Source: Lachnoclostridium sp. UBA3775 (GTDB lineage Bacteria > Bacillota > Clostridia > Lachnospirales > Lachnospiraceae). Taken from it: a stretch of DNA of 15,828 nucleotides. The notes below the pieces were generated by a model. It saw only the letters and a list, made by a program, of their open reading frames with translations. It did not search any database and was not told the DNA's origin. This document shows positions 6,828 through 14,087 of the stretch, one piece after another. Location: positions 1 through 15,828 of the forward strand of contig DFFN01000033.1 in NCBI GenBank assembly GCA_002369525.1. Direction: 5' to 3'. Each line of letters starts with the position of its first letter. Within the stretch, counting starts at the first letter, position 1. A program made the position numbers and the translations under genes.

Positions 6828-6961
6828 AGAGGATAAAGGAAGAATCTATCATTTTAAGTAGTCGTCACTGTTACTATCTCTTTAAAGATACATTCATTTT
6901 TGAATACAAGTCAATTTTATACCTTTTTACTCTTTTTGTAAAATGTATAATTGCTATTGTG

Positions 6962-7699
6962 CTATATCTTTTTTATATAAACAATATTACTGAATAAAGT
7001 ATTGTCATTCCTGTCGACAAAAGATACATATTCGTCAAAGTCTATATAGTATTTTCTCCCCCACGACGAAATCTCAAGCATCCTGTTTTTTTCGCCTATC
7101 ACCATTCCGGTGACTGTCACATAATGGTCCTTGACATCATCATCCTTGTAAAATTCAAAGGATGTTTCGTTTAGTTCTTTTTTCTTATACAGCGGAAGCT
7201 TATCCTTTTTCAAAAAAGCCGGTCCGATCGAAAGCGTAGCCGGAATATCATTTTTTATCATTTCCTCAAGCTTTGCAACAAGCTCGTAAACAGACACGCC
7301 CCAATCGGCATTAAACTTAAGTCCGTGCTTTTTAAACAGCTTATTGAGTTTTCTGGCAAGCTTGGTGCCGGGAATTCCCATGTAATACAGCGTATGAAAC
7401 ATACCGTCATCGTATTCGCGAAGGTTTTTCATATAATCTTCCTTTGACAGTATCTCCGCATCCTTATCCTGAGCCGAGGCACTGACATAGGAAAAAATAT
7501 CGACTGCACTGACAAGTCCGCAGCCGTAACAGCGTATGCGGTTGTCCCTTTTCAGCGCATCAAGTCCCTTTCTTTCGCTTTTTGTTTTGCCGAACCACAT
7601 CTGGCTGCCGCCGAATGAGAATGAATTTTCATTTTTTACCGAAATATAAGGGTGCTTTAAAATAAGCACCCTTGGATTTTCAATCACTGTTCCAGGCAT
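6962..7699 (-). CDS. Papain/C39-like cysteine peptidase-fold protein
   Basis: I do not recognise an exact family. The 245-residue product has features of the papain-like fold used by C39-type peptidases: RCYGCGLVS with a candidate nucleophile Cys60 at a helix start, DHYVTVTGM with candidate His192, then EISSWGRKYYIDFDEYVSF. This last part resembles the NSWG/DPWG strand that carries the third catalytic residue, here Ser211. No signal peptide or membrane span is visible, so the protein is probably cytoplasmic. AGGAGG lies 8 bases before the ATG, and the gene follows the nitroreductase by 27 bases, last in the metF operon. It could be an active peptidase, a transglutaminase-like or an inactive relative. 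The replaced third residue makes activity uncertain. Confidence 0.7.
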   Translation of the reverse strand: MPGTVIENPRVLILKHPYISVKNENSFSFGGSQMWFGKTKSERKGLDALKRDNRIRCYGCGLVSAVDIFSYVSASAQDKDAEILSKEDYMKNLREYDDGMFHTLYYMGIPGTKLARKLNKLFKKHGLKFNADWGVSVYELVAKLEEMIKNDIPATLSIGPAFLKKDKLPLYKKKELNETSFEFYKDDDVKDHYVTVTGMVIGEKNRMLEISSWGRKYYIDFDEYVSFVDRNDNTLFSNIVYIKKI

Positions 7700-7726
7700 A
7701 GATCTATCCTCCTACCCTGATGATGT

Positions 7727-8257
7727 TTAATAGTATTTAACCACTTCCGAAAGCTCTTTTCTTAACGGCATCTTCGGCTCGGTATTTCTGTATCCCAGAG
7801 CGATAACAGCCGCAACCTGTACATTGTCCGGAATATCGAGAATATTCTTTAAGGCAGATTCATCCCTGATACCCATGATCAGTGTATCGAGGCCAAGCTC
7901 CCTTGCCTTAAGACAGAGGTTTTCGTTCTGCAGTCCGAGATCGTATGCTCCCCACATGTTTCCCATGTCATTTACCGGGCCGTCGGCACCGAAGCCTGCA
8001 TCATCCTTGACAAAGCCGGTTACTATAAGCGCGGCATTTGCGGAGTTTTTAGCATTGAAAGAAGGAAGGCAGCTTTCTCTTACCTTGTTTAACATATCAT
8101 CGCTCAGTACCGCATAATAACGTCCGGTCTGAGAATTTTTCCATGAAGGCGCAAGCTGTGCAGCCTTAAGCACCTGATCCACCGTTTCCTTTGAGACGGG
8201 TTCGTTTTTAAATGAACGTACGCTTCTGCGTTCTTCGAGTACCTTCTGAAATTCCAT
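7727..8257 (-). CDS. Nitroreductase-family flavoprotein (FMN, NAD(P)H)
   Basis: At 176 residues this is a short nitroreductase-fold enzyme, likely an FMN-binding homodimer in the cytoplasm. The N-terminal RRSVRSF (10-16) carries the basic residues that bind FMN phosphate. APSWKNSQ (36-43) and GLDTLIMGIRDES (121-133) match other conserved family segments, and the protein ends RKELSEVVKYY. AGGAGG lies 7 bases before the ATG. It is 39 bases downstream of metY and 27 upstream of the papain-like gene, in the same operon. The physiological substrate is unknown; family members reduce nitro compounds, quinones or flavins. Its place with metF might mean a role in flavin or redox supply, which is speculation. 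Confidence 0.92.
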   Translation of the reverse strand: MEFQKVLEERRSVRSFKNEPVSKETVDQVLKAAQLAPSWKNSQTGRYYAVLSDDMLNKVRESCLPSFNAKNSANAALIVTGFVKDDAGFGADGPVNDMGNMWGAYDLGLQNENLCLKARELGLDTLIMGIRDESALKNILDIPDNVQVAAVIALGYRNTEPKMPLRKELSEVVKYY

Positions 8258-8296
8258 GTGTTCTCCTCCTGTTGTTTTTCCTGTTTAATTACTGTC

Positions 8297-9583
8297 TCAG
8301 CCTATTGCATCAAGTGCCTGTGCAATATCGGCAATAAGATCCTTCTTGTCCTCAAGACCGCAGCTCATTCTAACGAGGCCTGCAGGTATGCCTGCCTCTT
8401 TAAGCTGCTCGTCGCTCATCTGTCTGTGTGTTGAGGTCGCAGGATTCAGGCAGCAGGTTCTTGCATCCGCAACATGTGTTTCTATTGCGGCAAGCTTAAG
8501 ATTCTTCATGAACTTCTCCGCAGCCGCTCTTCCGCCCTTAAGAACGAAGGAAACGACACCGCAGCCGCCGTTCGGAAGGTATTTCTTTGCTATTTCATAA
8601 TATTTGTCCGAAGGAAGACCGGAATAGTTAACCTTTTCAACAGCGGGATGCTTTTCAAGGAATTCGGCAACTGCCTGACCGTTTTCCACATGTCTGGGCA
8701 TTCTCACATGAAGCGATTCAAGACCCAGATTAAGTATGAAAGCATGCTGAGGCGACTGTATGCATCCGAAATCACGCATAAGCTGTGCAGTACACTTTGT
8801 AATGAAGGCACCGCCCTGTCCGAATTTCTCGGCATAGGTAATTCCATGATATGATTCATCGGGTGTGCAAAGGCCGGGGAATTTATCTGCATGTGCCATC
8901 CAGTCAAACCTTCCCGAATCAACGATCGCACCGCCCACAGCGGCACCGTGGCCGTCCATATACTTTGTGGTGGAGTGCGTAACTATGTCTGCGCCCCATT
9001 CGATAGGCCTGCAGTTAACGGGTGTGGGGAAGGTATTGTCGATAATGAGCGGCACACCGTGTGCATGCGCAACCCTTGCAAATTTCTCAATATCAAGAAC
9101 GGTAAGCGCAGGGTTTGCAATGGTCTCGCCGAACACAGCCCTTGTATTCTCCTTAAAGGCTGCATTAAGCTCCTCCTCGCTTGCGTCGGGCGAAACAAAG
9201 GTAACCTCTATGCCCATCTTTGCCATTGTCACGGAAATAAGATTAAAGGTTCCGCCATATATCGATGATGATGATACAATGTGGCTTCCGCACTCGCAGA
9301 TATTGAAAAGCGCGAAGAAATTTGCTGCCTGGCCGGAAGAAGTCAGCATTGCCGCACTTCCGCCCTCAAGCTCTGCGATCTTTGCGGCAACATAATCGTT
9401 TGTGGGATTTTGAAGCCTTGTGTAGAAATAGCCGCTTGCTTCAAGGTCGAAAAGCTTTCCCATGTCCTCGCTCGTGTCATACTTAAAAGTAGTGGACTGA
9501 ACGATGGGTATCTGTCTGGGCTCTCCGTTTCCGGGTCTGTAGCCCGCCTGAACGCATTTGGTATTGATAGTGTAGTCTTTCAT
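8297..9583 (-). CDS. metY: O-acetylhomoserine sulfhydrylase (MetY-type)
   Basis: This Cys/Met-metabolism PLP enzyme makes homocysteine from O-acetylhomoserine and sulfide. The 428-residue length fits MetY; cystathionine synthases and lyases are usually nearer 380-400. Visible signatures include YTR (54-56), SSGQAA (82-87), the PLP aspartate region PLIIDNTFPTP (178-188), the PLP lysine Lys207 in THSTTKY, and the C-terminal PATSTHRQ (391-398). The N-terminal TKCVQAGYRPGNGEPRQIPI is typical of OAH sulfhydrylases. AAGGAG precedes the ATG. It is 40 bases after metF, so homocysteine and methyl-THF supply are co-expressed. A close alternative within the family is methionine gamma-lyase, made less likely by length and neighbours. 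Confidence 0.93.
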   Translation of the reverse strand: MKDYTINTKCVQAGYRPGNGEPRQIPIVQSTTFKYDTSEDMGKLFDLEASGYFYTRLQNPTNDYVAAKIAELEGGSAAMLTSSGQAANFFALFNICECGSHIVSSSSIYGGTFNLISVTMAKMGIEVTFVSPDASEEELNAAFKENTRAVFGETIANPALTVLDIEKFARVAHAHGVPLIIDNTFPTPVNCRPIEWGADIVTHSTTKYMDGHGAAVGGAIVDSGRFDWMAHADKFPGLCTPDESYHGITYAEKFGQGGAFITKCTAQLMRDFGCIQSPQHAFILNLGLESLHVRMPRHVENGQAVAEFLEKHPAVEKVNYSGLPSDKYYEIAKKYLPNGGCGVVSFVLKGGRAAAEKFMKNLKLAAIETHVADARTCCLNPATSTHRQMSDEQLKEAGIPAGLVRMSCGLEDKKDLIADIAQALDAIG

Positions 9584-9623
9584 CTCTTATTACTCCTTTT
9601 CTAAACTGATAAAAAGCGCGTTT

Positions 9624-10490
9624 TTACAGAAGGTTTCTGACACCCTCGCATATTCTTCTCGCAACCTCCGGCCTGTTCATGGTGTAAAGGTGTATTCCGT
9701 CAACATCATTGGCCAGAAGATCGATGATCTGGTTTATCGCATAGGCCATGCCCGCATCAAAAAGGCCCTCGGGATTATCCTCGTATCTCTTTATCACCCG
9801 GTCAAGATTCGGAGGCATCACCGCTCCGCAGATATTTACCATGCGGTTTATGGAAGCCGCCGTTGTGACGGGCATGATACCGGGTGTGATCGGCACATTT
9901 ATTCCTGCGATAGCACATTCTTCAAGCATCCTGTAATAATTATTGTTATCAAAGAATAGCTGTGAAAGCAGCAGATCTGCGCCCGCATCAACCTTGGTCT
10001 TTAAATTATGTATCTCGGTAACCCTGCTTCTTCCGGGAGTTGCCGGATGAACCTCGGGATAGCATGCGCCTGCGATGCAAAGCCCTGTTTTTTTCTTCAG
10101 GTACGAGATCATGTCGCTTGCATGAGCAAAATCATTTTTTGCGGGTACATCGGGTCTCTCATCGCCTCGGAGAGCAAGAATGTTTTCTATTCCCTCAGCC
10201 TCAAGTACCTTTACAAATTCATCTATCTCGTTTTTTGAATAATGAATACAGGTAAGATGAACAACCGGCTCTATCTTATATTCATTCTTAATACGCTTAG
10301 CGATCTCTATTGTCTTATTATTATTTGAACTGCCTCCCGCTCCGAAGGTAACACTGATAAAATCGGGCCTGAGCTCCGAAAGCATGTCCAGAGTATCGCC
10401 TATGTTTACAAGATCCTCTTCTTTTTTGGGAGGAAATATCTCAAAAGATAAGACCTGCTTTTTTTTCTTGTGTATTTCCGAAATCTTCAT
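9624..10490 (-). CDS. metF: 5,10-methylenetetrahydrofolate reductase
   Basis: MetF is a cytoplasmic FAD enzyme that reduces 5,10-methylene-THF to 5-methyl-THF, the methyl donor for methionine synthesis. The 288 residues fit the bacterial MetF length. Key segments are SFEIFPPK with Glu17, SVTFGAGGS (46-54), ILALRGD with Asp110, CYPEVHP (143-149), QLFFDNNNYY (177-186), PGIMP (203-207) and HLYTMNRP (267-274), all in the usual order. AAAGGA lies close before the ATG. It is the first gene of the metF-metY-nitroreductase-papain-like operon, with its own promoter at 10548-10576. No SAM riboswitch or T-box is present in its short leader. No zinc-finger or corrinoid domain is fused to it. Confidence 0.96.
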   Translation of the reverse strand: MKISEIHKKKKQVLSFEIFPPKKEEDLVNIGDTLDMLSELRPDFISVTFGAGGSSNNNKTIEIAKRIKNEYKIEPVVHLTCIHYSKNEIDEFVKVLEAEGIENILALRGDERPDVPAKNDFAHASDMISYLKKKTGLCIAGACYPEVHPATPGRSRVTEIHNLKTKVDAGADLLLSQLFFDNNNYYRMLEECAIAGINVPITPGIMPVTTAASINRMVNICGAVMPPNLDRVIKRYEDNPEGLFDAGMAYAINQIIDLLANDVDGIHLYTMNRPEVARRICEGVRNLL

Positions 10491-10541
10491 ACTGTCCTTT
10501 CCGAAAAACTGCTTTCAACTGCCGTTTTTCCAAATCCTTAA

Positions 10542-10576
10542 GTATATAGTATACACCAAAGCAGGTCTTTTGTAAA
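10542..10576 (-). promoter_or_regulatory. Promoter of the metF operon with a palindrome over the -10
   Basis: The minus strand reads TTTACA (10571-10576), 17 bases, then TATACT (10548-10553), preceded by TG. Both hexamers match consensus at 5/6. The palindrome GTATA-TAG-TATAC (10542-10554) covers the -10 and could be a repressor site, though AT-rich palindromes at -10 elements can occur by chance. The leader to the ATG at 10490 is about 50 bases, too short for a known SAM riboswitch. Confidence 0.65.
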
Positions 10577-10609
10577 ATATATTTTTTAAGTTCGGTTTCC
10601 GGCAAGGTA

Positions 10610-11134
10610 TTAATCTTCTATGCTGAGCCCGGACTTTTTAAGCGCAATCAGAGCGGGTTTACCTACAACTGCCGCAAAAATTATTTTTACCAGGTCAAAA
10701 GGAATGAACGGCCATACGCAGACCTTAATGGCATATGCAAGCTTAACATCCAGCTGGACTATAAACCAGACCGTTCCGAAAGCATAGAGAACTGCCGTGG
10801 CTATGATCATCCCAAGAACGGTTACCAGAACATTCTTTTTGCCGATCTTCCAAAATACGCCTGAAATAAAGGCAAGAAAAATATATCCGATAAGATAACC
10901 TCCCGTAGGTCCCGAATGCTTTCCTATACCGCTGCCGCCGTTTGAGAAAACGGGCAGTCCGGCAATTCCTATAAGAAGATATACAGCCACGCTGAGAGTA
11001 GAACCGTAGGGCCCGAGAACCCATACGGACACATAGATTATAAATGTGGCCAGCGAAATAGGCACGTCACCTATCGGTATCGACATCGGGCTTACTATGC
11101 AAAGAACTGCTGCCATTAAAGCGGCCGATGTCAA
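10610..11134 (-). CDS. bioY: BioY, substrate-binding subunit of the biotin ECF transporter (N-terminus out of frame)
   Basis: BioY is the membrane S-component that binds biotin and works with the EcfA/EcfT energising module, not encoded here. The product has about five or six hydrophobic helices and the family motifs SIPIGDVPISLATF, YLLIGIAGLPVF and GPTGGYLIGYIF. The span listed starts at TTG 11134 and gives 174 residues, slightly short and cutting the first helix. The natural start appears to be the ATG at 11175, which has AAGGA 9 bases upstream and would give MERVKEKKLSNVFFL. Its frame ends at a TGA just after an A7 run, and one extra A would join it to the main frame for about 188 residues. 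A CTG at 11152 with AAGGA upstream is another option. The gene has its own likely promoter. Confidence 0.9.
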   Translation of the reverse strand: MTSAALMAAVLCIVSPMSIPIGDVPISLATFIIYVSVWVLGPYGSTLSVAVYLLIGIAGLPVFSNGGSGIGKHSGPTGGYLIGYIFLAFISGVFWKIGKKNVLVTVLGMIIATAVLYAFGTVWFIVQLDVKLAYAIKVCVWPFIPFDLVKIIFAAVVGKPALIALKKSGLSIED

Positions 11135-11152
11135 AAAAAATACGTTGCTCAG

Positions 11153-11175
11153 TTTTTTTCCTTAACTCTCTCCAT
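11153..11175 (-). other. bioY: Frameshift point at the bioY N-terminus (A7 run)
   Basis: From the ATG at 11175 the minus strand reads codons for MERVKEKN and then TGA, directly after seven consecutive A (11153-11159). The bioY frame enters through the same A run, preceded by a TAA in its own frame. Adding one A restores a continuous, family-like N-terminus. Options are a sequencing or assembly error, a true mutation, transcriptional slippage on the homopolymer, or a short leader peptide with restart at CTG 11152, which overlaps the TGA. Confidence 0.65.
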
Positions 11176-11258
11176 GATCAAATTTCCTTTCAGATAAAGC
11201 TGGATTTCTCATTTCAATCCAAATACGGATCAAAATATATTTTTTTCGTTCAGCTCAA

Positions 11259-11287
11259 AGAATAGTACTAATTTTAAGGTTTGGCAA
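11259..11287 (-). promoter_or_regulatory. Probable promoter for bioY
   Basis: The minus strand has TTGCCA (11282-11287), 17 bases, then TATTCT (11259-11264), matching consensus at 5/6 and 4/6. It would give a leader of about 75-80 bases before the ATG at 11175. No BirA-type GTTAAC dyad is visible nearby. It lies between bioY and the end of the ABC operon, where I see no convincing terminator. Confidence 0.45.
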
Positions 11288-11346
11288 TATGTTTTGGGGA
11301 GATATACGTCAAAAAATTCCGTTAAAAACCGCAGAATACTGTTTTC

Positions 11347-12177
11347 TCAGCGTTTGATCTTTCCCGGCAAAAAGAAGGAAACCAAAAATACCGGAATACA
11401 AATTAATATTGCAATACAAACTCTTTTTAATCCTGCAATCGCGAGATATTCCCTTAATCCGACCGAATCCGGACAGCCGGAAAACAAGCTGATACTGCAT
11501 ACTCTCATCGAAGCGATTTCATTAAAGCCTTTGACTGCAAAAAGTACAAGTGCCGGTATATAGGTTAGAACTCCCGCGCATATGCACAGCAAAACAATAA
11601 TAAGAATACGCAGAGCCGGAATCATTTTCCCCATCAGTGTAACCGACACCATCTCCCTGCTTTTATAGAGGCTGTCGGTAATCCCTGCTGCAAATGCGGC
11701 AAAAGCCAAAACAAATACAAACACAACATCTGCACTGCTGAATGAAACCAGGAAGCGGGATACGTCTTCGTCATAAAACCAGTCCGTCTCTTTCCCCTCT
11801 TCCCTTTGAGAGTCAAAATAAAGACTTCTGACACGCAGCTTTTCAAGAACTGCCAGCTCCTTTTTTGCTTTTTCGATTTTCATGTTCATTTCATGAAACT
11901 CATCAAAGCTTATCTCGGAACGAATGTATCTGCTTCTGTTTTCATCCTGTCCTTCAATCAGTGATGAAGCCTCATGGATCCTTTCATCCAGATATGTGCT
12001 AACCGACTCATCAGGAACAGCTTTTATTTCTTCTATGAATTTACGGCACAGGTTTTCATAGATATATTTTTCCCGGTCCGAGCGATACATAGCAAATACA
12101 AACACTCCCAGCAGTCCTATAAAAAAAGCAAGCACAAGCGGATGGATTTTTTTTAATTCAAGGCTGATCAGTTTCAT
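11347..12177 (-). CDS. ABC-2-like membrane permease subunit, short form
   Basis: The ATG at 12177 (MKLISLELKKIHPLVLAFFI) was chosen because GGAAG lies 8 bases upstream; a TTG at 12216 would add 13 residues. The 276-residue product has a first helix at about 12-30 and a long charged extracytoplasmic loop (about 31-148) with a possible coiled coil around 95-115. Helices follow at about 149-167, 189-214 and 252-270, and the protein ends shortly after (PGKIKR). This layout copies the first two thirds of the neighbouring permease at 12903-14087, which has two more helices. It overlaps the ATPase gene by 20 bases, so it is coupled to it and probably pairs with the larger permease. It may be truncated at the C-terminus or naturally short. 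Confidence 0.75.
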   Translation of the reverse strand: MKLISLELKKIHPLVLAFFIGLLGVFVFAMYRSDREKYIYENLCRKFIEEIKAVPDESVSTYLDERIHEASSLIEGQDENRSRYIRSEISFDEFHEMNMKIEKAKKELAVLEKLRVRSLYFDSQREEGKETDWFYDEDVSRFLVSFSSADVVFVFVLAFAAFAAGITDSLYKSREMVSVTLMGKMIPALRILIIVLLCICAGVLTYIPALVLFAVKGFNEIASMRVCSISLFSGCPDSVGLREYLAIAGLKRVCIAILICIPVFLVSFFLPGKIKR

Positions 12178-12892
12178 TCGCTTCACTTCCGATGATTTCC
12201 AGATATCTGTCTTCAAGTTCTCCTGTTATTTTTCCGTCTGTTTTTTCCGGCGAACTTTCTTTAACGATCCTTCCGCTTTCCATAAATATAACCGTATCGC
12301 AAAGAGCCTCAACATCCGATAGAATATGGGTGGAAATAATGATCGTCCTTTCCTTTGACATTTCCTTCAAAACGGTTTTAAATCGCACTCTTTCTTCGGG
12401 ATCAAGTCCGGCAGTAGGCTCGTCGAATATCATAAAATCCGGCGATCCGATAAGAGAAACCGCAATTCCAAGCCTCCTTTTCATTCCTCCGGAATAGGTT
12501 CTTACCTTTTTCGATGATTTGTCCGAAAGATTCACTGCTTCAAGTATTCCAAGAAGCTCTTCTCTGCTCGCGTTGCAGCCTTTAAGAGCGTTAAAATACT
12601 CCATTATTTCTATTCCTTTGAAAAAAGGATAAAAACCGAATTCCTGAGGCATATAGGAAACATGCCTGTTATATTCGCGTCCCATATCCTTTATGTCTTT
12701 TCCGTTGTACAATACACTTCCGCCATCCGGTTTCAACAGACCGGCAAGCATTTTAAGCAAAGTGGTTTTCCCCGCTCCGTTAGGACCAACCAGCCCGTAT
12801 ATACCTCTGCCCATTGACAGAGAAAGCTTATCCACGGCTGTTTTATTTCCGTAGCGCTTGCTTATCTCATTTATATCAATATGTACATTCAT
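12158..12892 (-). CDS. ABC transporter ATP-binding protein
   Basis: This is a canonical 244-residue cytoplasmic nucleotide-binding subunit. It carries Walker A GPNGAGKTT (36-44), a Q-loop at MPQEFGFYP (about 81-89), the signature motif YSGGMKRR (about 133-140), Walker B FMIFDEPTAGLDP (about 153-165) and the switch histidine in ISTHILSD (about 186-193). The sequence resembles the NatA/CcmA-like exporters that serve ABC-2 permeases. The ATG at 12892 follows the upstream permease stop by 10 bases; AGGAG lies about 14 bases before it, longer than ideal. Its 3' end overlaps the second permease. It supplies ATP hydrolysis to the two flanking membrane proteins; the transported substrate is unknown. 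Confidence 0.96.
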   Translation of the reverse strand: MNVHIDINEISKRYGNKTAVDKLSLSMGRGIYGLVGPNGAGKTTLLKMLAGLLKPDGGSVLYNGKDIKDMGREYNRHVSYMPQEFGFYPFFKGIEIMEYFNALKGCNASREELLGILEAVNLSDKSSKKVRTYSGGMKRRLGIAVSLIGSPDFMIFDEPTAGLDPEERVRFKTVLKEMSKERTIIISTHILSDVEALCDTVIFMESGRIVKESSPEKTDGKITGELEDRYLEIIGSEANETDQP

Positions 12893-12902
12893 TTTTCAAT
12901 CT

Positions 12903-14087
12903 TTATCTCCTATCCCTGTCTTTAAAGAAAATGAAAAGCAGGCCTGATATTGCAACAAACAAAAAACAAACTGATATACACGGCACAAATCTGAAAAGAT
13001 TAAAACCGGCAATATTAACACTGTCAAACATTTTAAAATAATAATCGGGCACCAGGAGGCAATGCGGAACAACACATCTTAAAGCATCCGCTCTCAGAGC
13101 GGTCATACGGGAGCTCTGGGCAAGATTCAGATATTTGTCCATTACAGTCATCGGAAGAACAATATTTATAAGGATTGAAAGAAACAGCGGCAGCATGATT
13201 CCTTTGCTTTTTACGCATAACAGACCGGCAACGGAAGCAGCGAAGAACAGGACTGCCATCCGAAATACGCAGCATATTATAATGTATGTAAGCACCGATA
13301 CTCCAAAGGGATTAAACTTATACTCTTCAAGCGATTGAATTGCCGCATCATACTCCTTCACCCCGAAACAGAATCTCGCAACAACCATTTCAAATAAAAA
13401 TTCCGTAAGTGTCAGAAGAAATATAAATATATATACTGCCAAAAGCTTTATCAGCCTGTTTTTTCTTCCGCCGAATGCGCTTGCCTTTACCATATCGGCA
13501 CAGCCGGTATAATAATCTCTTTGAAATACTATAACAGACACCGCCAGAACAAGAAAAAGCATAGCAAGGCTTATATCGGTATTCATATCGCTTTTGTGAA
13601 ACATTCCGAGAAAGCCGACGTAACTTTTACTGTCTATCAGCTTCAGATTCCGCACTCGATTATAATATTTGATTTCTTTTCTCAGAAGCCTTTCTTTTTC
13701 TTTATGCTCCCGGTCTTCGAAGCTCCCTTCTATCGCTGCATTCCTCACCAGATCAGACAAATAAGCATGCATGCTTTTTTCGTAGCCGTAGAGATATTCA
13801 AGGTTTTTCAATGCACCGGAATAAATATAGGTATTAATTTTACTGTCCGTTCCCGTCGAAAACTTCATATCGATCAGTTTTTCAGTCTCGTTCTTAAGCG
13901 CATCATAATCAACCCTGTCCGGCTCCGGGGGCAATTCATCATAAAATTTAATGCTGTCTCTATCCGTAAAAGCTTTTCTTATTTTAAACATTCTGAATCC
14001 GACAAATATAATAACAGAAAACATAAGAAAAACAAAAACCCTGTCACGCATCAGTTTTTTTGCTTCAAAGATCATAAATTTAATCAT
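12903..14087 (-). CDS. ABC-2-type membrane permease subunit
   Basis: The 394-residue protein has an N-terminal helix (about 17-32) and a large charged extracytoplasmic loop (about 33-168), then five more helices at about 170-188, 212-236, 262-290, 298-313 and 366-388. The loop includes a helical, lysine/glutamate-rich part around 118-150. This is the usual arrangement of ABC-2 exporters of the NatB or bacteriocin-immunity type. Its ATG overlaps the lipoprotein stop as ATGA, giving translational coupling, and the ATPase follows 10 bases after its stop. It likely forms the pore with the shorter permease. Substrate and direction are not readable, but absence of a substrate-binding-protein signature on the lipoprotein argues for export. 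Confidence 0.88.
   Translation of the reverse strand: MIKFMIFEAKKLMRDRVFVFLMFSVIIFVGFRMFKIRKAFTDRDSIKFYDELPPEPDRVDYDALKNETEKLIDMKFSTGTDSKINTYIYSGALKNLEYLYGYEKSMHAYLSDLVRNAAIEGSFEDREHKEKERLLRKEIKYYNRVRNLKLIDSKSYVGFLGMFHKSDMNTDISLAMLFLVLAVSVIVFQRDYYTGCADMVKASAFGGRKNRLIKLLAVYIFIFLLTLTEFLFEMVVARFCFGVKEYDAAIQSLEEYKFNPFGVSVLTYIIICCVFRMAVLFFAASVAGLLCVKSKGIMLPLFLSILINIVLPMTVMDKYLNLAQSSRMTALRADALRCVVPHCLLVPDYYFKMFDSVNIAGFNLFRFVPCISVCFLFVAISGLLFIFFKDRDRR

Noticed and set aside
8865..9395. Plus-strand frames opposite metY
   Set aside because: They are antisense to a full-length PLP enzyme and have no independent start signals.
10491..10609. SAM riboswitch or T-box upstream of metF
   Set aside because: The leader after the predicted promoter is about 50 bases and shows none of the conserved helices or the T-box sequence.
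11176..11346. BirA operator upstream of bioY
   Set aside because: No pair of GTTAAC/GTTACC-like arms with the usual spacing is visible.
11309..11500. Frameshifted continuation of the short permease in another frame
   Set aside because: The alternative frame extends only about a dozen codons past the stop and shows no hydrophobic helix like those missing.
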